Positions 36,565-45,109 of a stretch of DNA of 64,000 nt are shown here, in pieces. Source of the stretch: Mesorhizobium sp. B2-3-12. Its GTDB lineage: Bacteria > Pseudomonadota > Alphaproteobacteria > Rhizobiales > Rhizobiaceae. Location: the NCBI RefSeq assembly GCF_006442205.1, contig NZ_VFVR01000005.1, positions 248,001-312,000 of the forward strand. The letters run 5' to 3'. The notes below the pieces were generated by a model. That model was not told the DNA's origin. It ran no database searches and saw only the letters and a list, made by a program, of their open reading frames with translations. The position numbers and the translations under genes are program-made. Each line of letters starts with the position of its first letter. Position 1 is the first letter of the stretch.

Positions 36565-37952
36565 CCCTTGATCAGCCGGCGGCAGTTGAGGATCTCGACG
36601 GCAAGCGCATAGTCCTGCGGCACGTGGCTGAGCGCCAAGGAATACCAGCGTTCCATATGCGCCATTTCGACCTCGTGGCGCAGCAGGCGGCGGCGCCAGC
36701 GGCGCAGGCCGCCGATGAACCACAGAGCGGCAAAGCCGACAAAACTGTCGGTGCGGATGCGGCGGCCACGGTTGATGCGGCGGTCGAGGAAGCCGGCGAG
36801 CTTGGGCCGGTTCTCGATATAGCTGCCGAGCCCCGCCGGCAGCGTGCCGCAGAACTCCTCGATGCGCGGATGGAAGTACTCGGTCACCTGCAGGACCGAG
36901 CCGTCCTTGACGCCAACCTCCTTGCGCACCCGCCTGTCGCGGGTCGAGCGCGTCTTGAGATCGGCGACGCGGATCATGTCGTCGTAGCACATGGCGTTGG
37001 CCAGATGCTTGGCGGCGGCGATGGACAGGGCGTGGCCGTGGCCGGCGCTGTCCATGGCCACGGCCTTGTCCAGCCGGTCGAGATAATCGCGCCCATAGGC
37101 GATGTCCTGATAATCGACGACCTTTCTCAGGCCGCGAAGCGCCATGTCGCGCACCGCGATCGGCATCAGATCGATGCGGGCGGCGAGAGCCTGCCATCCC
37201 TGCAGCAGATTTTGCGGGCCGCTCACACGCCCGGCACTCAATGCGGATTCGACAATCGCCGGCTCGGCCGGCTTTGGCGAAGGTGCTGCCGCCGCGCCGC
37301 GTGCGCGGTCGAAGGCTGCGCCGAAGGCGGCAAGGCTGGCCTTCACGCCACGGCCGCCGGCACTGACCGCCTGTTCGTAGCTTTCGCGTGTGAACGGCAG
37401 CGCGTCCGATCCAGCCAGCGCGCCAAGCAGGCTGGCCGAGATCATCGAGCCATTGTCGGCGGCGATCTTTTCCATGTCGAAGGCAATGAAGCGCTTGGAG
37501 GCGGCCTCGGCCGTCGCATGCACCTTCGATGACGACGCCCTGCCGTCGCCCGGTTCGATCTTTTCCGACACTGCGGCGATGCGGTGCGAGGAGGTGATCA
37601 GCGTGGTGCGATCGGGCGTGACAAAGCCACGGATGATGGCGCGGCCGGCCTCCATCAGTTCCGCCGCGATCAGGATATCAACGTCGCCCTGCGAGGGTGA
37701 CAGTGCGAAGATCGGCAGGCGGCCGGTGTCGCGGGCCATCTCGATATAATAAATGGTGGCGCCGGTGCGCTGGGCGACGCCGGCGACGGAGGTCGACTGC
37801 GCGACATAGCCGTTGCGTTCGGCGACATCGGTGATCCAGTCGGCCAACACGCCGCCGCCCTGGCCGCCGACGGCCAGCACGGCGAGCTTGATCACCGACT
37901 CATTGTCAGCGGCACCGGATTTCGGGCGCAGGGGCGAGTTCTGGTCAAGCAT
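36369..37952 (-). CDS. iorB: Indolepyruvate oxidoreductase subunit beta, long form
   Basis: 527 residues. The N-terminal about 200 residues are the gamma-type domain of 2-oxoacid:ferredoxin oxidoreductases (LAVLAVGGQGGGVLADWITD, then TGATIYYIEMA). Classical archaeal IorB stops there; the remaining about 300 residues (for example FADRY-less segment with YGRDYLDRLDKAVAMDSAG) form the extension seen in proteobacterial long forms. With IorA it oxidatively decarboxylates aryl pyruvates to aryl-acetyl-CoA. The start overlaps the iorA end by 8 bp. Confidence 0.88.
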   Translation of the reverse strand: MLDQNSPLRPKSGAADNESVIKLAVLAVGGQGGGVLADWITDVAERNGYVAQSTSVAGVAQRTGATIYYIEMARDTGRLPIFALSPSQGDVDILIAAELMEAGRAIIRGFVTPDRTTLITSSHRIAAVSEKIEPGDGRASSSKVHATAEAASKRFIAFDMEKIAADNGSMISASLLGALAGSDALPFTRESYEQAVSAGGRGVKASLAAFGAAFDRARGAAAAPSPKPAEPAIVESALSAGRVSGPQNLLQGWQALAARIDLMPIAVRDMALRGLRKVVDYQDIAYGRDYLDRLDKAVAMDSAGHGHALSIAAAKHLANAMCYDDMIRVADLKTRSTRDRRVRKEVGVKDGSVLQVTEYFHPRIEEFCGTLPAGLGSYIENRPKLAGFLDRRINRGRRIRTDSFVGFAALWFIGGLRRWRRRLLRHEVEMAHMERWYSLALSHVPQDYALAVEILNCRRLIKGYSDTHARAQSKFDRVLSALDLLKGRPDAADWIRRLREAALKDEKGDMLDGALKTVATLGSSPVT

Positions 37953-40098
37953 CGGCGAACGTCAGACGGCGGCTCTCGCGGCGGCGCTGCATCAGGCTGA
38001 TTACAGTGCGGCGCGCGCTTTGCAGGAAACGATCCCAACGGCCGGGATTGTGCACGACATCGGCGCGGTAGAAGGAGGGGCAAAGCACCGCGGCGTCCGC
38101 CACCTCGCCGCAATTGCCGCAGCCGACGCAGTTCTGGTCGATCGACGCCACCGGATCGTCGCGCAGCGGATCGTCGAGCGACTTGACCGACAGCGATGGA
38201 CAGCCGGACAGCCGCATGCAGGCATGGTCGCCGGTGCAGATGTCCTCGTCGACGCCGAACTTCGGCTTGACCACCCGCTCGCCGCCCTTGATCGCCTTGT
38301 CGACCAGCGGCTTTTCGCGGCGCTGGCGATTGAGCATGCACTCCGACGAAGCCACGATGACCTTCGGCCCCTTCTCTTCGGTGGTCAGTGCCTCGCGCAA
38401 CGTGTCCTGCATCTTGCCGACGTCGTAGGTGCGGTCGACATGGCGCAGCCATTTGACGCCCATGCCCTTCACCGCTTCGGTGATGGGGTGCTTGGTCGAC
38501 TTGGTCTTGTTGCCCGCGCGCGATGACAGGATGTCCTGCCCACCCGTGGCGGCCGAGTAGAAATTATCGACGATGACGATGACGCCGTCATTCTTGTTGA
38601 ACACCGCGTTGCCGATCGAGGAGGTCAGGCCGTTGTGCCAGAAGCCGCCGTCGCCGACGAAGGAGATCGAGCGGCGCTTGGCGTCGGGCGAATTGAACGC
38701 CGAGGCCGAGGCCGGCCCGAGCCCGTAGCCCATCGTCGTGGCGCCAAGTTCGAAAGGCGGCATGATCGAGAACAAATGGCAGCCGATGTCGGAGGCGATG
38801 TGGTGCTTGCCGAGCTCCTGTTCGACCAGCTTCGTCGCGGCGAAAATCGGCCGCTCCGGACAGCCGATGCAGAAACCGGGCGGTCGTCCTGGAACGACAT
38901 TGATCAGATCGGCCGTGTCGACGCCGTTGCCGACCTTGTTCGGTGCGCGCACTTCACCGGGCAAGAGATGCGGTGCCTCGGCGCGCAGGAAGGCGCCGAT
39001 GCCGTCGAGCATGACCTGGCCGGTATATTCGCCGGCCATCGGCAGATGCTCCTTGCCGACCAGACGGGTGCCACGCCCGGCCTTGTGCAGCATGGCGGCA
39101 AAGGCCTGCTCGATATAGTTGGGCTGCCCCTCCTCGACGACCAGCACGGACTGCTTGCCCTCGCAGAAGGCGAGGAATTCGTCATGGATCAGCGGATAAA
39201 CGGCGTTGAGCACGTAGAGCGGCACATCGGTCTCGCCATAGGTGTCGGCAAGGCCAAGACGCTGCAGCGCGCGGATGACGGAATTGTACATGCCGCCCTG
39301 CATGACGATGCCGACCGAACCGTGGTCCGAGCCGAAGAACTCATTGATCTTGTTCTTGGCGATGAAATCCACCGCCGCCGGCCAGCGTTTTTGCACCTTC
39401 TCCTTCTCGTGCAGGAAGGAGGCGGGCGGCAGCACGATGCGGCCGGTGTCGCGACGTGGAGCGTCCAGTGCATCGGCGACCGTCATCGGTGGGCGCTTGT
39501 TGTCTTTGGCGATGAAATGGCCATGCACATGGCAGCAACGGATGCGCACCTGCAGCATGACAGGCGTGTTGGAAATCTCGGACAGCTCAAAGCCGTCCTC
39601 CACCGCCTTGACGATCGACGGCAGGTTCGGACGCGGGTCGAGCAGCCAGACCTGGCTTTTCATGGCGAAGGCATGACTGCGCTCCTGCATGATCGAGGAG
39701 CCCTCGCCATAGTCCTCGCCGACGATGATCAGCGCGCCGCCGGTGACGCCACCAGAAGCAAGATTGGCCAGTGCGTCGGAGGCGACATTGGTGCCGACGG
39801 TCGATTTGAAGGTCGCGGCACCGCGGATCGGATAGTGCACCGAGGCAGCCAGCATGGCGGTGGCCGTGGCTTCCGAGGCGCTCGCCTCGAAATGCACGCC
39901 GAGCTCACCCAGAATGTCCTGCGCGTCGGCCAGCACGTCCATCAGATGGCTGATCGGCGCGCCCTGGTAGCCGCCGACATAGCCGACGCCGCATTGCAGC
40001 AGCGCCTTGGTGATGGCGAGGATGCCCTCGCCGGCGAATTCCTCGCCGGCGCCGAGCCTCAGTTTTTCGACTTCCTTGGCAAAAGACCGTTCGGCCAT
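37945..40098 (-). CDS. iorA: Indolepyruvate ferredoxin oxidoreductase subunit alpha
   Basis: 717 residues: an N-terminal pyrimidine-binding part (SHLMDVLADAQDILGELGVH), a TPP domain (SFVGDGGFWHNGLTSSIGNA, then DNFYSAATGGQ) and a C-terminal ferredoxin-like segment with DQNCVGCGNCGEVADAAVLC. The start Met at 40098 has AGGAGG 6 bases ahead; the frame extends upstream to 40158 without a better start. Together with iorB it makes aryl-acetyl-CoA from aryl pyruvates such as indolepyruvate. It follows marR by 60 bp in the same operon. Confidence 0.92.
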   Translation of the reverse strand: MAERSFAKEVEKLRLGAGEEFAGEGILAITKALLQCGVGYVGGYQGAPISHLMDVLADAQDILGELGVHFEASASEATATAMLAASVHYPIRGAATFKSTVGTNVASDALANLASGGVTGGALIIVGEDYGEGSSIMQERSHAFAMKSQVWLLDPRPNLPSIVKAVEDGFELSEISNTPVMLQVRIRCCHVHGHFIAKDNKRPPMTVADALDAPRRDTGRIVLPPASFLHEKEKVQKRWPAAVDFIAKNKINEFFGSDHGSVGIVMQGGMYNSVIRALQRLGLADTYGETDVPLYVLNAVYPLIHDEFLAFCEGKQSVLVVEEGQPNYIEQAFAAMLHKAGRGTRLVGKEHLPMAGEYTGQVMLDGIGAFLRAEAPHLLPGEVRAPNKVGNGVDTADLINVVPGRPPGFCIGCPERPIFAATKLVEQELGKHHIASDIGCHLFSIMPPFELGATTMGYGLGPASASAFNSPDAKRRSISFVGDGGFWHNGLTSSIGNAVFNKNDGVIVIVDNFYSAATGGQDILSSRAGNKTKSTKHPITEAVKGMGVKWLRHVDRTYDVGKMQDTLREALTTEEKGPKVIVASSECMLNRQRREKPLVDKAIKGGERVVKPKFGVDEDICTGDHACMRLSGCPSLSVKSLDDPLRDDPVASIDQNCVGCGNCGEVADAAVLCPSFYRADVVHNPGRWDRFLQSARRTVISLMQRRRESRRLTFADA

Positions 40099-40158
40099 TT
40101 TTGGCCTCCTTCCGTTGCCGCCCGGCCCGTATTCGCCCGGCATTGGCGGCGCGTACAT

Positions 40159-40641
40159 CTAGATGTCGTGCTTGCGAATGTTCTTGAGCATCTTCAAAAG
40201 TGTGGCGATCAGTGCCGCATATTCCGCATCGTCGATATCGTCGAACATCGCCTCGAATGCGTCATGCATGGCCGGCCAGGCGCGGGTGAACTCTGCGCGG
40301 CCCTCGTCGGTCAGGAACACATGGCGGATGCGGCTGTCGCTCACGCCCTGCTCGCGCCGCACGAAGCCTTGCCCCTCCAGCGTGTCGAGCGTGCGGCTCA
40401 GGGTCGACTGTTCGATCACGGTGTAGACCGAGAGGTCGTTGACGGTGACGCCGTCGGTGACCGACAGCACGGCCAGCGTGCGGACCTGCGAAATGGTCAA
40501 GCCCTGCTTGCGGAAATCGTCGCGCAAGGTGGCGTTGTAGCGGCCCATGATGCGGTTCATCAGATAGGGCGCGAATTGCTGCAGGCCGATCTGACCGAGG
40601 GTCGAAATGCGCTTGCGTTTTTCGGCGACCTTCTGTTCCAT
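40159..40641 (-). CDS. MarR-family transcriptional regulator (iorAB operon)
   Basis: 160 residues with a winged helix: LTISQVRTLAVLSVTDGVTV, recognition region YTVIEQSTLSRTLDTLEGQG and wing DSRIRHVFLTDEG. The ATG overlaps the stop of the upstream flavoprotein gene (TAATG), so they are translationally coupled. MarR proteins usually sense small aromatic ligands. It is one of two candidates to bind the TTTYAAGCWTRAAA palindromes found in this region. Confidence 0.92.
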   Translation of the reverse strand: MEQKVAEKRKRISTLGQIGLQQFAPYLMNRIMGRYNATLRDDFRKQGLTISQVRTLAVLSVTDGVTVNDLSVYTVIEQSTLSRTLDTLEGQGFVRREQGVSDSRIRHVFLTDEGRAEFTRAWPAMHDAFEAMFDDIDDAEYAALIATLLKMLKNIRKHDI

Positions 40642-42212
40642 TAGAGCTTCCCCGCCAAGAGAAAGCCGGAGCCGCCGCCGAGACCGGCACCGGGATGGGT
40701 CGAGGCGCCGATATGATAGAGGCCCTTGATGCCTGTCTGGTGGTTGCGGCTGGTCTTGAACGGCCGCCACAGGAAGGCCTGGTCGATGGTCGAGGAGCCG
40801 CCATAGGGATCGCCGCCGACCAGGTTGATGTTCATCGCCTCGAGATCGGCCGGCGAATAGGCGCGGCGCGCGATCACGCTGTCCTTGAAGCCGTCGATAT
40901 GGCTGGCGAGGATCGCTTCGGCGCGATCTGCATAGGCCTCGCGCAACGTGTCGGTCCATTGCCCATCAGCCGGTGCCTGCAGCTTGCCGGCGGCGTCGCC
41001 CTTGATCTGGCGAGGCGCCTCGGGCAGTTGCAGCCACAGGATCGCCTTGCCTTCCGGGCAGCGCGACGGGTCGAGCGCATGCGGCTGGCCGACACAGATG
41101 GTCGGCACTTCCGGCAGCATGCCGCGCGCCGCCTCGTTGCAGGCTTTCGAGACGCCATCGAGCCCCGGCGTCAGATGCAGCAGCGCCACCTTGTCCAGGC
41201 CTTCGCCGCGCCAGGACGGCGGCTTGTCGAGAGCGTAATGGATCTGGAAATTGCCCTTGCCGTAGCGGTATTTCCGCGTCGCCTCGACATCGTCCTTCGG
41301 CGCGTCCTTGCCGAGCAGGCGACCGTAGAGCTGCGTCGGCGTGACCGAGCAGATGACGCTCTTGTTCGCCGTGATGGTCTCGCCAGAGACCAGCCGCACG
41401 CCAGAGGCGCGGCCGCCCGTCTGGACGATCGAGGCGACGTCGGCGCTGGTCTGGATGTCGCCGCCGCGTTCCCGGATCAGGGCCTCGAAGGCGGCAAGCA
41501 GGTTCCTCGCGCCGCCCTTGACGATCGGCGCGCCGGCCGCCTCCAGCGCGAAGGCGATCACCTTGGCGATCTGGCCGGAAAAGGCGTCTTCCGGGCCAAG
41601 TCCGGCATGCAGCACCCAGGGCGCCCAGAGCGCGCGGACCGTCTCCGATCGGTAGCTGCTTTCGAGCCAACCCCGCGCCGGCACCAGCGCGTCGCCGAGA
41701 AAGGCGGCGAGCCCGCGCGGACCACGCCGCCAGGCATCGCCGGCCAACAGCTTGGCCGTCGGATAGGACCACAGACTGCCGCCGAGCAGGCCGAACAGCA
41801 GGCCGGCATTGCGTTCGATGCCGCCGACATCTTCCGCGTGGCGGTCACCGTCGCCCGCCGCGATCGCGTTGAGCGCGGCGACGTTGACGGCGCGATCGGT
41901 GGTGAGCACCGCGTGGCTGCCGTCCGGGCGAAGCATGCCGGTCGGGGTACCGGTGTGGCAGAATTCCAGCCCGTGGCGCGCGAGGTCGGCGCCCAGTGCC
42001 GCAAAGGCCGGCGAGGTGATGAACAGCACGAAGGTCGTCGCCATCACGTCATGGAGGAAGCCCGGCGCGGTGATCTCCTCGGTGCGCATGCAGCCGCCGA
42101 TGCGGTCGTTGCGTTCGAGGACGAGCACCCTGGCGCTTTTGCCACCAAGCATCGCGGCGCAGACCAACGCGTTGATGCCGCTGCCGACGATGATGTGGTC
42201 GGGCGCGGTCAT
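40641..42212 (-). CDS. FAD-dependent oxidoreductase, phytoene desaturase/CrtI-like
   Basis: 523 residues. The N-terminal dinucleotide motif IIVGSGINALVCAAMLGGKS is followed by VLVLERNDRIGGCMRTEE, and the C-terminal FAD-closing segment is GLYHIGASTHPGAGLGGGSG. The family includes carotenoid desaturases and retinol saturases, but there are no carotenoid genes here. Its partner at 43426-45000 is a second member. Context (IorAB, MarR, cyclase) suggests a step in aromatic catabolism. Substrate unknown. Confidence 0.88.
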   Translation of the reverse strand: MTAPDHIIVGSGINALVCAAMLGGKSARVLVLERNDRIGGCMRTEEITAPGFLHDVMATTFVLFITSPAFAALGADLARHGLEFCHTGTPTGMLRPDGSHAVLTTDRAVNVAALNAIAAGDGDRHAEDVGGIERNAGLLFGLLGGSLWSYPTAKLLAGDAWRRGPRGLAAFLGDALVPARGWLESSYRSETVRALWAPWVLHAGLGPEDAFSGQIAKVIAFALEAAGAPIVKGGARNLLAAFEALIRERGGDIQTSADVASIVQTGGRASGVRLVSGETITANKSVICSVTPTQLYGRLLGKDAPKDDVEATRKYRYGKGNFQIHYALDKPPSWRGEGLDKVALLHLTPGLDGVSKACNEAARGMLPEVPTICVGQPHALDPSRCPEGKAILWLQLPEAPRQIKGDAAGKLQAPADGQWTDTLREAYADRAEAILASHIDGFKDSVIARRAYSPADLEAMNINLVGGDPYGGSSTIDQAFLWRPFKTSRNHQTGIKGLYHIGASTHPGAGLGGGSGFLLAGKL

Positions 42213-42270
42213 TGGCGGGTGCTCGCCGTCTCTGGGAGATGGCGTTCGATTGCGTGGGCTGGCGCTCTAC

Positions 42271-42430
42271 GGCGCCCCCCTCTGTCCTGCCGGACATCTC
42301 CCCCTCTTGGGGGGAGATCGGCTGTCATCGCGACTTTCGCCACTTGTATACGACGCAGGATTGAGCGGAGTGACGAAGCTGCCAATCTCCCCCCTTGAGG
42401 GGGAGATGTCCGGCAGGACAGAGGGGGGTG
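42271..42430. repeat. Paired-palindrome intergenic element, copy C
   Basis: Outer arms GGCGCCCCCCTCTGTCCTGC and GCAGGACAGAGGGGGG-type, inner arms ATCTCCCCCTCTTGGGGGGA and CTCCCCCCTTGAGGGGGAGA. It fills most of the 302-bp gap between the flavoprotein and cyclase genes; the remaining about 140 bp show no gene. As it sits upstream of the flavoprotein-marR-iorAB operon it may affect that leader. Confidence 0.88.
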
Positions 42431-42514
42431 AGCGCCAGCGCTGCAAGGCTGCCGCTCCCCACCCATCAATCTGACATCGACCGCGACCATGATCTTCTCC
42501 CGAAGACCGCTCCC

Positions 42515-43306
42515 TTATTTCCCCGCCACAAGTGCCAGCGCGCGGATCGGGCTGCCGGTGCCGTGTTCGATCTTGAGCGGCGCCGCAATCAGGATGGCGC
42601 CTTTCGGCGGCAGTTGGTCGAGGTTGCAGAGGCTGGCCAGGCCATAACGGTTAGCCTTGTGCATCAGCGTGTGCGCCGGGAATGGCGGCTCCATGCCATC
42701 GGCCTTGCCGGCATCGGTGCCGATCGTCTCCGAGCCCCAGCCCTTGATGTCCTTGCTGATCAGGAACTGGATGGCTTCGGCCGTCGGGCCGGGCGTGTGC
42801 GGGCCGGTTTCGTTGGCGTTGAGGAACTCGGCTTCCGAGCCGTTGCGCTTGTACCAGTCGGTGCGCATCACCACCCACTCGCGGGGGTTGATCTCGCCAT
42901 GCTTGGCTTCCCATGCCTTGATGTGGTCGACGGTGAGCAGGAAATCGTGATCGGCGGCAGCCTCCTTGGAGCAGTCGATGACATTGACCGGGCCGACAAA
43001 ATTCTGCGCCGGAATGGTGTCGGTAGCGCCGTCCGGATAATCCTTGCCGCTGATCCAATGTTGCGGCGCATCGAAATGCGTGCCCGAATGCTCGCCGAGC
43101 TTCAGCCAGTTCCAGGCCCACCATGGACCGTTCTTGTCGTAGCGGGAGATGTTGTGGATTTCGACCTTCGGCGTGTCTACGGCGAGTTCCGGCGGCAGCT
43201 TGATCAGCGGCGTATCGGGCCCGAGCGGCGCCGACAGGTCGACCACCCTGATGGCGCCCGAAAGCAATTGGCCGGCGACTTCGCCAAGGAGTTTTTGCGT
43301 GTCCAT
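42515..43306 (-). CDS. Cyclase-family metal hydrolase, isatin-hydrolase/kynurenine-formamidase-like
   Basis: 263 residues. The metal motif HSGTHFDAPQHW has His73, His77 and Asp79, the ligands used throughout the family. An aromatic-rich patch (PWWAWNWLKLG) lines the pocket just ahead. Members open amide rings (isatin hydrolase) or cleave formamides. The Met at 43306 gives MDTQKLLGE and a normal length. It is divergent from the flavoprotein gene at 43426, with a MarR-like operator between them. A role in opening an indole-derived ring is an inference. Confidence 0.85.
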   Translation of the reverse strand: MDTQKLLGEVAGQLLSGAIRVVDLSAPLGPDTPLIKLPPELAVDTPKVEIHNISRYDKNGPWWAWNWLKLGEHSGTHFDAPQHWISGKDYPDGATDTIPAQNFVGPVNVIDCSKEAAADHDFLLTVDHIKAWEAKHGEINPREWVVMRTDWYKRNGSEAEFLNANETGPHTPGPTAEAIQFLISKDIKGWGSETIGTDAGKADGMEPPFPAHTLMHKANRYGLASLCNLDQLPPKGAILIAAPLKIEHGTGSPIRALALVAGK

Positions 43307-43395
43307 GGTCTCTGTTCCCTCTTGTCTGACATGATCAAGGCTCGTCTCGGCCCTTAATATACCTACTAGACGAAAACATATGCATCTGCAATTAT

Positions 43396-43409
43396 CTTTA
43401 AGCATAAAG
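43396..43409. promoter_or_regulatory. Putative MarR-type operator, site 1
   Basis: CTTTAAGCATAAAG, inverted arms CTTTA/TAAAG, 17 bp ahead of the GTG at 43426 and within the 119-bp divergent region shared with the cyclase gene. Weakest of the four but clearly the same pattern. Confidence 0.5.
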
Positions 43410-43425
43410 GAAATGGGAACGGGGC

Positions 43426-45000
43426 GTGAGCGAGTTCGACGCCATCTTTGTCGGGGCGGGCCACAACAGTCTGGCATGCGCCGCGCATTTGGCGCTCAAA
43501 GGCTGGAAAACCGGCGTTTTCGAGCGCAACGCAACAATTGGCGGCGCGGTGCAAACCCGCGAATTCACCCTTCCCGGCTTCCGTCACGACTTCGGCGCGA
43601 TGAATCTGAGCCTGTTTGCCGGCTCCGCCTTTCACCGGAAATATGCAAATGAATTGAAAGCGCAGGGACTGGAGTTCGCACCGGTCGCCGATTGTTTCGC
43701 CAGCGCCTTTCCGGATGGGCGCTGGTTCGGCGTCAGCAACGATCTGGAGAAGACCGCCAGCCGCATGGCCGCCTTTTCAACGGCCGACGCCGCGACATGG
43801 CGCAGGCTGGTTGCCGCCTTTCCCGTGGAGGCCGAGCACCTGTTCCGACTGCTGGGATCGCCGATGAGCGCCCGCGCGCTTGCAAGCACAGCCTGGAACT
43901 TGTGGCGCAAGAAGGGCATCGCCGGCGCACTCGATACCGGGCGCCTGCTGTTGTCGTCGCCGCGCGCATGGCTTGAGGAGAACTTCGAGTCGCCGCATGT
44001 TCGGGCAACGCTCGCCACCTGGGGCATGCATCTCGACTTTGCGCCCGACATCGCCGGCGGCGCGGTGTTCCCCTATCTGGAATCGATGGCCAATCAGAGC
44101 TTTGGCATGGTGCTGGGCAAGGGTGGCGCCAACACGATCATCAAGGCGCTGGCCGGCATGGTGACATCGGCCGGCGGCAAGATCGTCACCGGCGCCGACG
44201 TCGCCGAGATCACGGTCTCCAGCGGCAAGGCGACGGGCGTGCGGCTCGCATCCGGCGAAACGCATAGCGCCACCAGGGCGGTCATCGCCGGCGTCGCGCC
44301 CAAGGCGCTGACCGGCAAGCTGCTGCCAAACGGTTCCGGTGACGCCGGCTTCGACACGGCGATGGGGAAATTCCGGTATGCACCGGGCACGATGATGATC
44401 CATCTGGCGCTCGACGGTTTGCCTGACTGGCGCGCCGGGGCAGAGCTGCGTCAGTTCGCCTATGTCCATCTGGCGCCATCGCTCGACCAGATGTCGCGCA
44501 CCTATCAGCAGGCGATGGCAGGCCTGCTGCCGGACGAGCCGGTTCTGGTCGTCGGCCAGCCGACCGCGGTCGATCCGTCGCGGGCGCCCGAGGGCAAGCA
44601 TGTACTGTGGGTGCAGGTGCGCATGCTGCCCGCCGAAATCCTGGGCGACGCCGCGGGCAAGATCGCCCCGGCACATTGGGATCAGGTCAAGGAGGCCTAT
44701 GCCGAGCGCGTGCTCGACATCATCGAAACCTACGCGCCCGGCCTGCGTGCGAAAATCCCCGGTCGCGCGGTGTTTTCGCCGATCGACCTGGAGCACGAGA
44801 ACCCGAACCTGGTCGGTGGCGACCAGATCTGCGGCAGCCATCATCTGGCGCAGAATTTCCTGTTCCGCCCGGCGCGCGGCCATGCCGGCTGGAACACGCC
44901 GGTCCTCAACCTGCATCTGACGGGCGCCGCGACATGGCCCGGCGCCGGCACGGGTGCGGCCTCCGGCTTCATGCTCGCGCAACAGCTTGGCGGGAGGTAG
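43426..45000 (+). CDS. FAD-dependent oxidoreductase, phytoene desaturase/CrtI-like, second copy
   Basis: 524 residues; the dinucleotide motif is FDAIFVGAGHNSLACAAHLA and the FAD-closing end is HLTGAATWPGAGTGAASGFM. It is a paralogue of the 40641-42212 protein. The start is GTG, immediately at the family motif. It is followed 109 bp later by the binding-protein gene of a peptide-type importer. Substrate unknown. Confidence 0.88.
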   Translation: MSEFDAIFVGAGHNSLACAAHLALKGWKTGVFERNATIGGAVQTREFTLPGFRHDFGAMNLSLFAGSAFHRKYANELKAQGLEFAPVADCFASAFPDGRWFGVSNDLEKTASRMAAFSTADAATWRRLVAAFPVEAEHLFRLLGSPMSARALASTAWNLWRKKGIAGALDTGRLLLSSPRAWLEENFESPHVRATLATWGMHLDFAPDIAGGAVFPYLESMANQSFGMVLGKGGANTIIKALAGMVTSAGGKIVTGADVAEITVSSGKATGVRLASGETHSATRAVIAGVAPKALTGKLLPNGSGDAGFDTAMGKFRYAPGTMMIHLALDGLPDWRAGAELRQFAYVHLAPSLDQMSRTYQQAMAGLLPDEPVLVVGQPTAVDPSRAPEGKHVLWVQVRMLPAEILGDAAGKIAPAHWDQVKEAYAERVLDIIETYAPGLRAKIPGRAVFSPIDLEHENPNLVGGDQICGSHHLAQNFLFRPARGHAGWNTPVLNLHLTGAATWPGAGTGAASGFMLAQQLGGR

Positions 45001-45109
45001 GCCCGACGACTTCACAGAGGCGACGAGAGGCAAGCGCTGCTGCCCACGAAGCCTGAATCAATGACCTGACATTGCTGCGCAAAGACAACAAACAACAAGG
45101 GGAACGACC

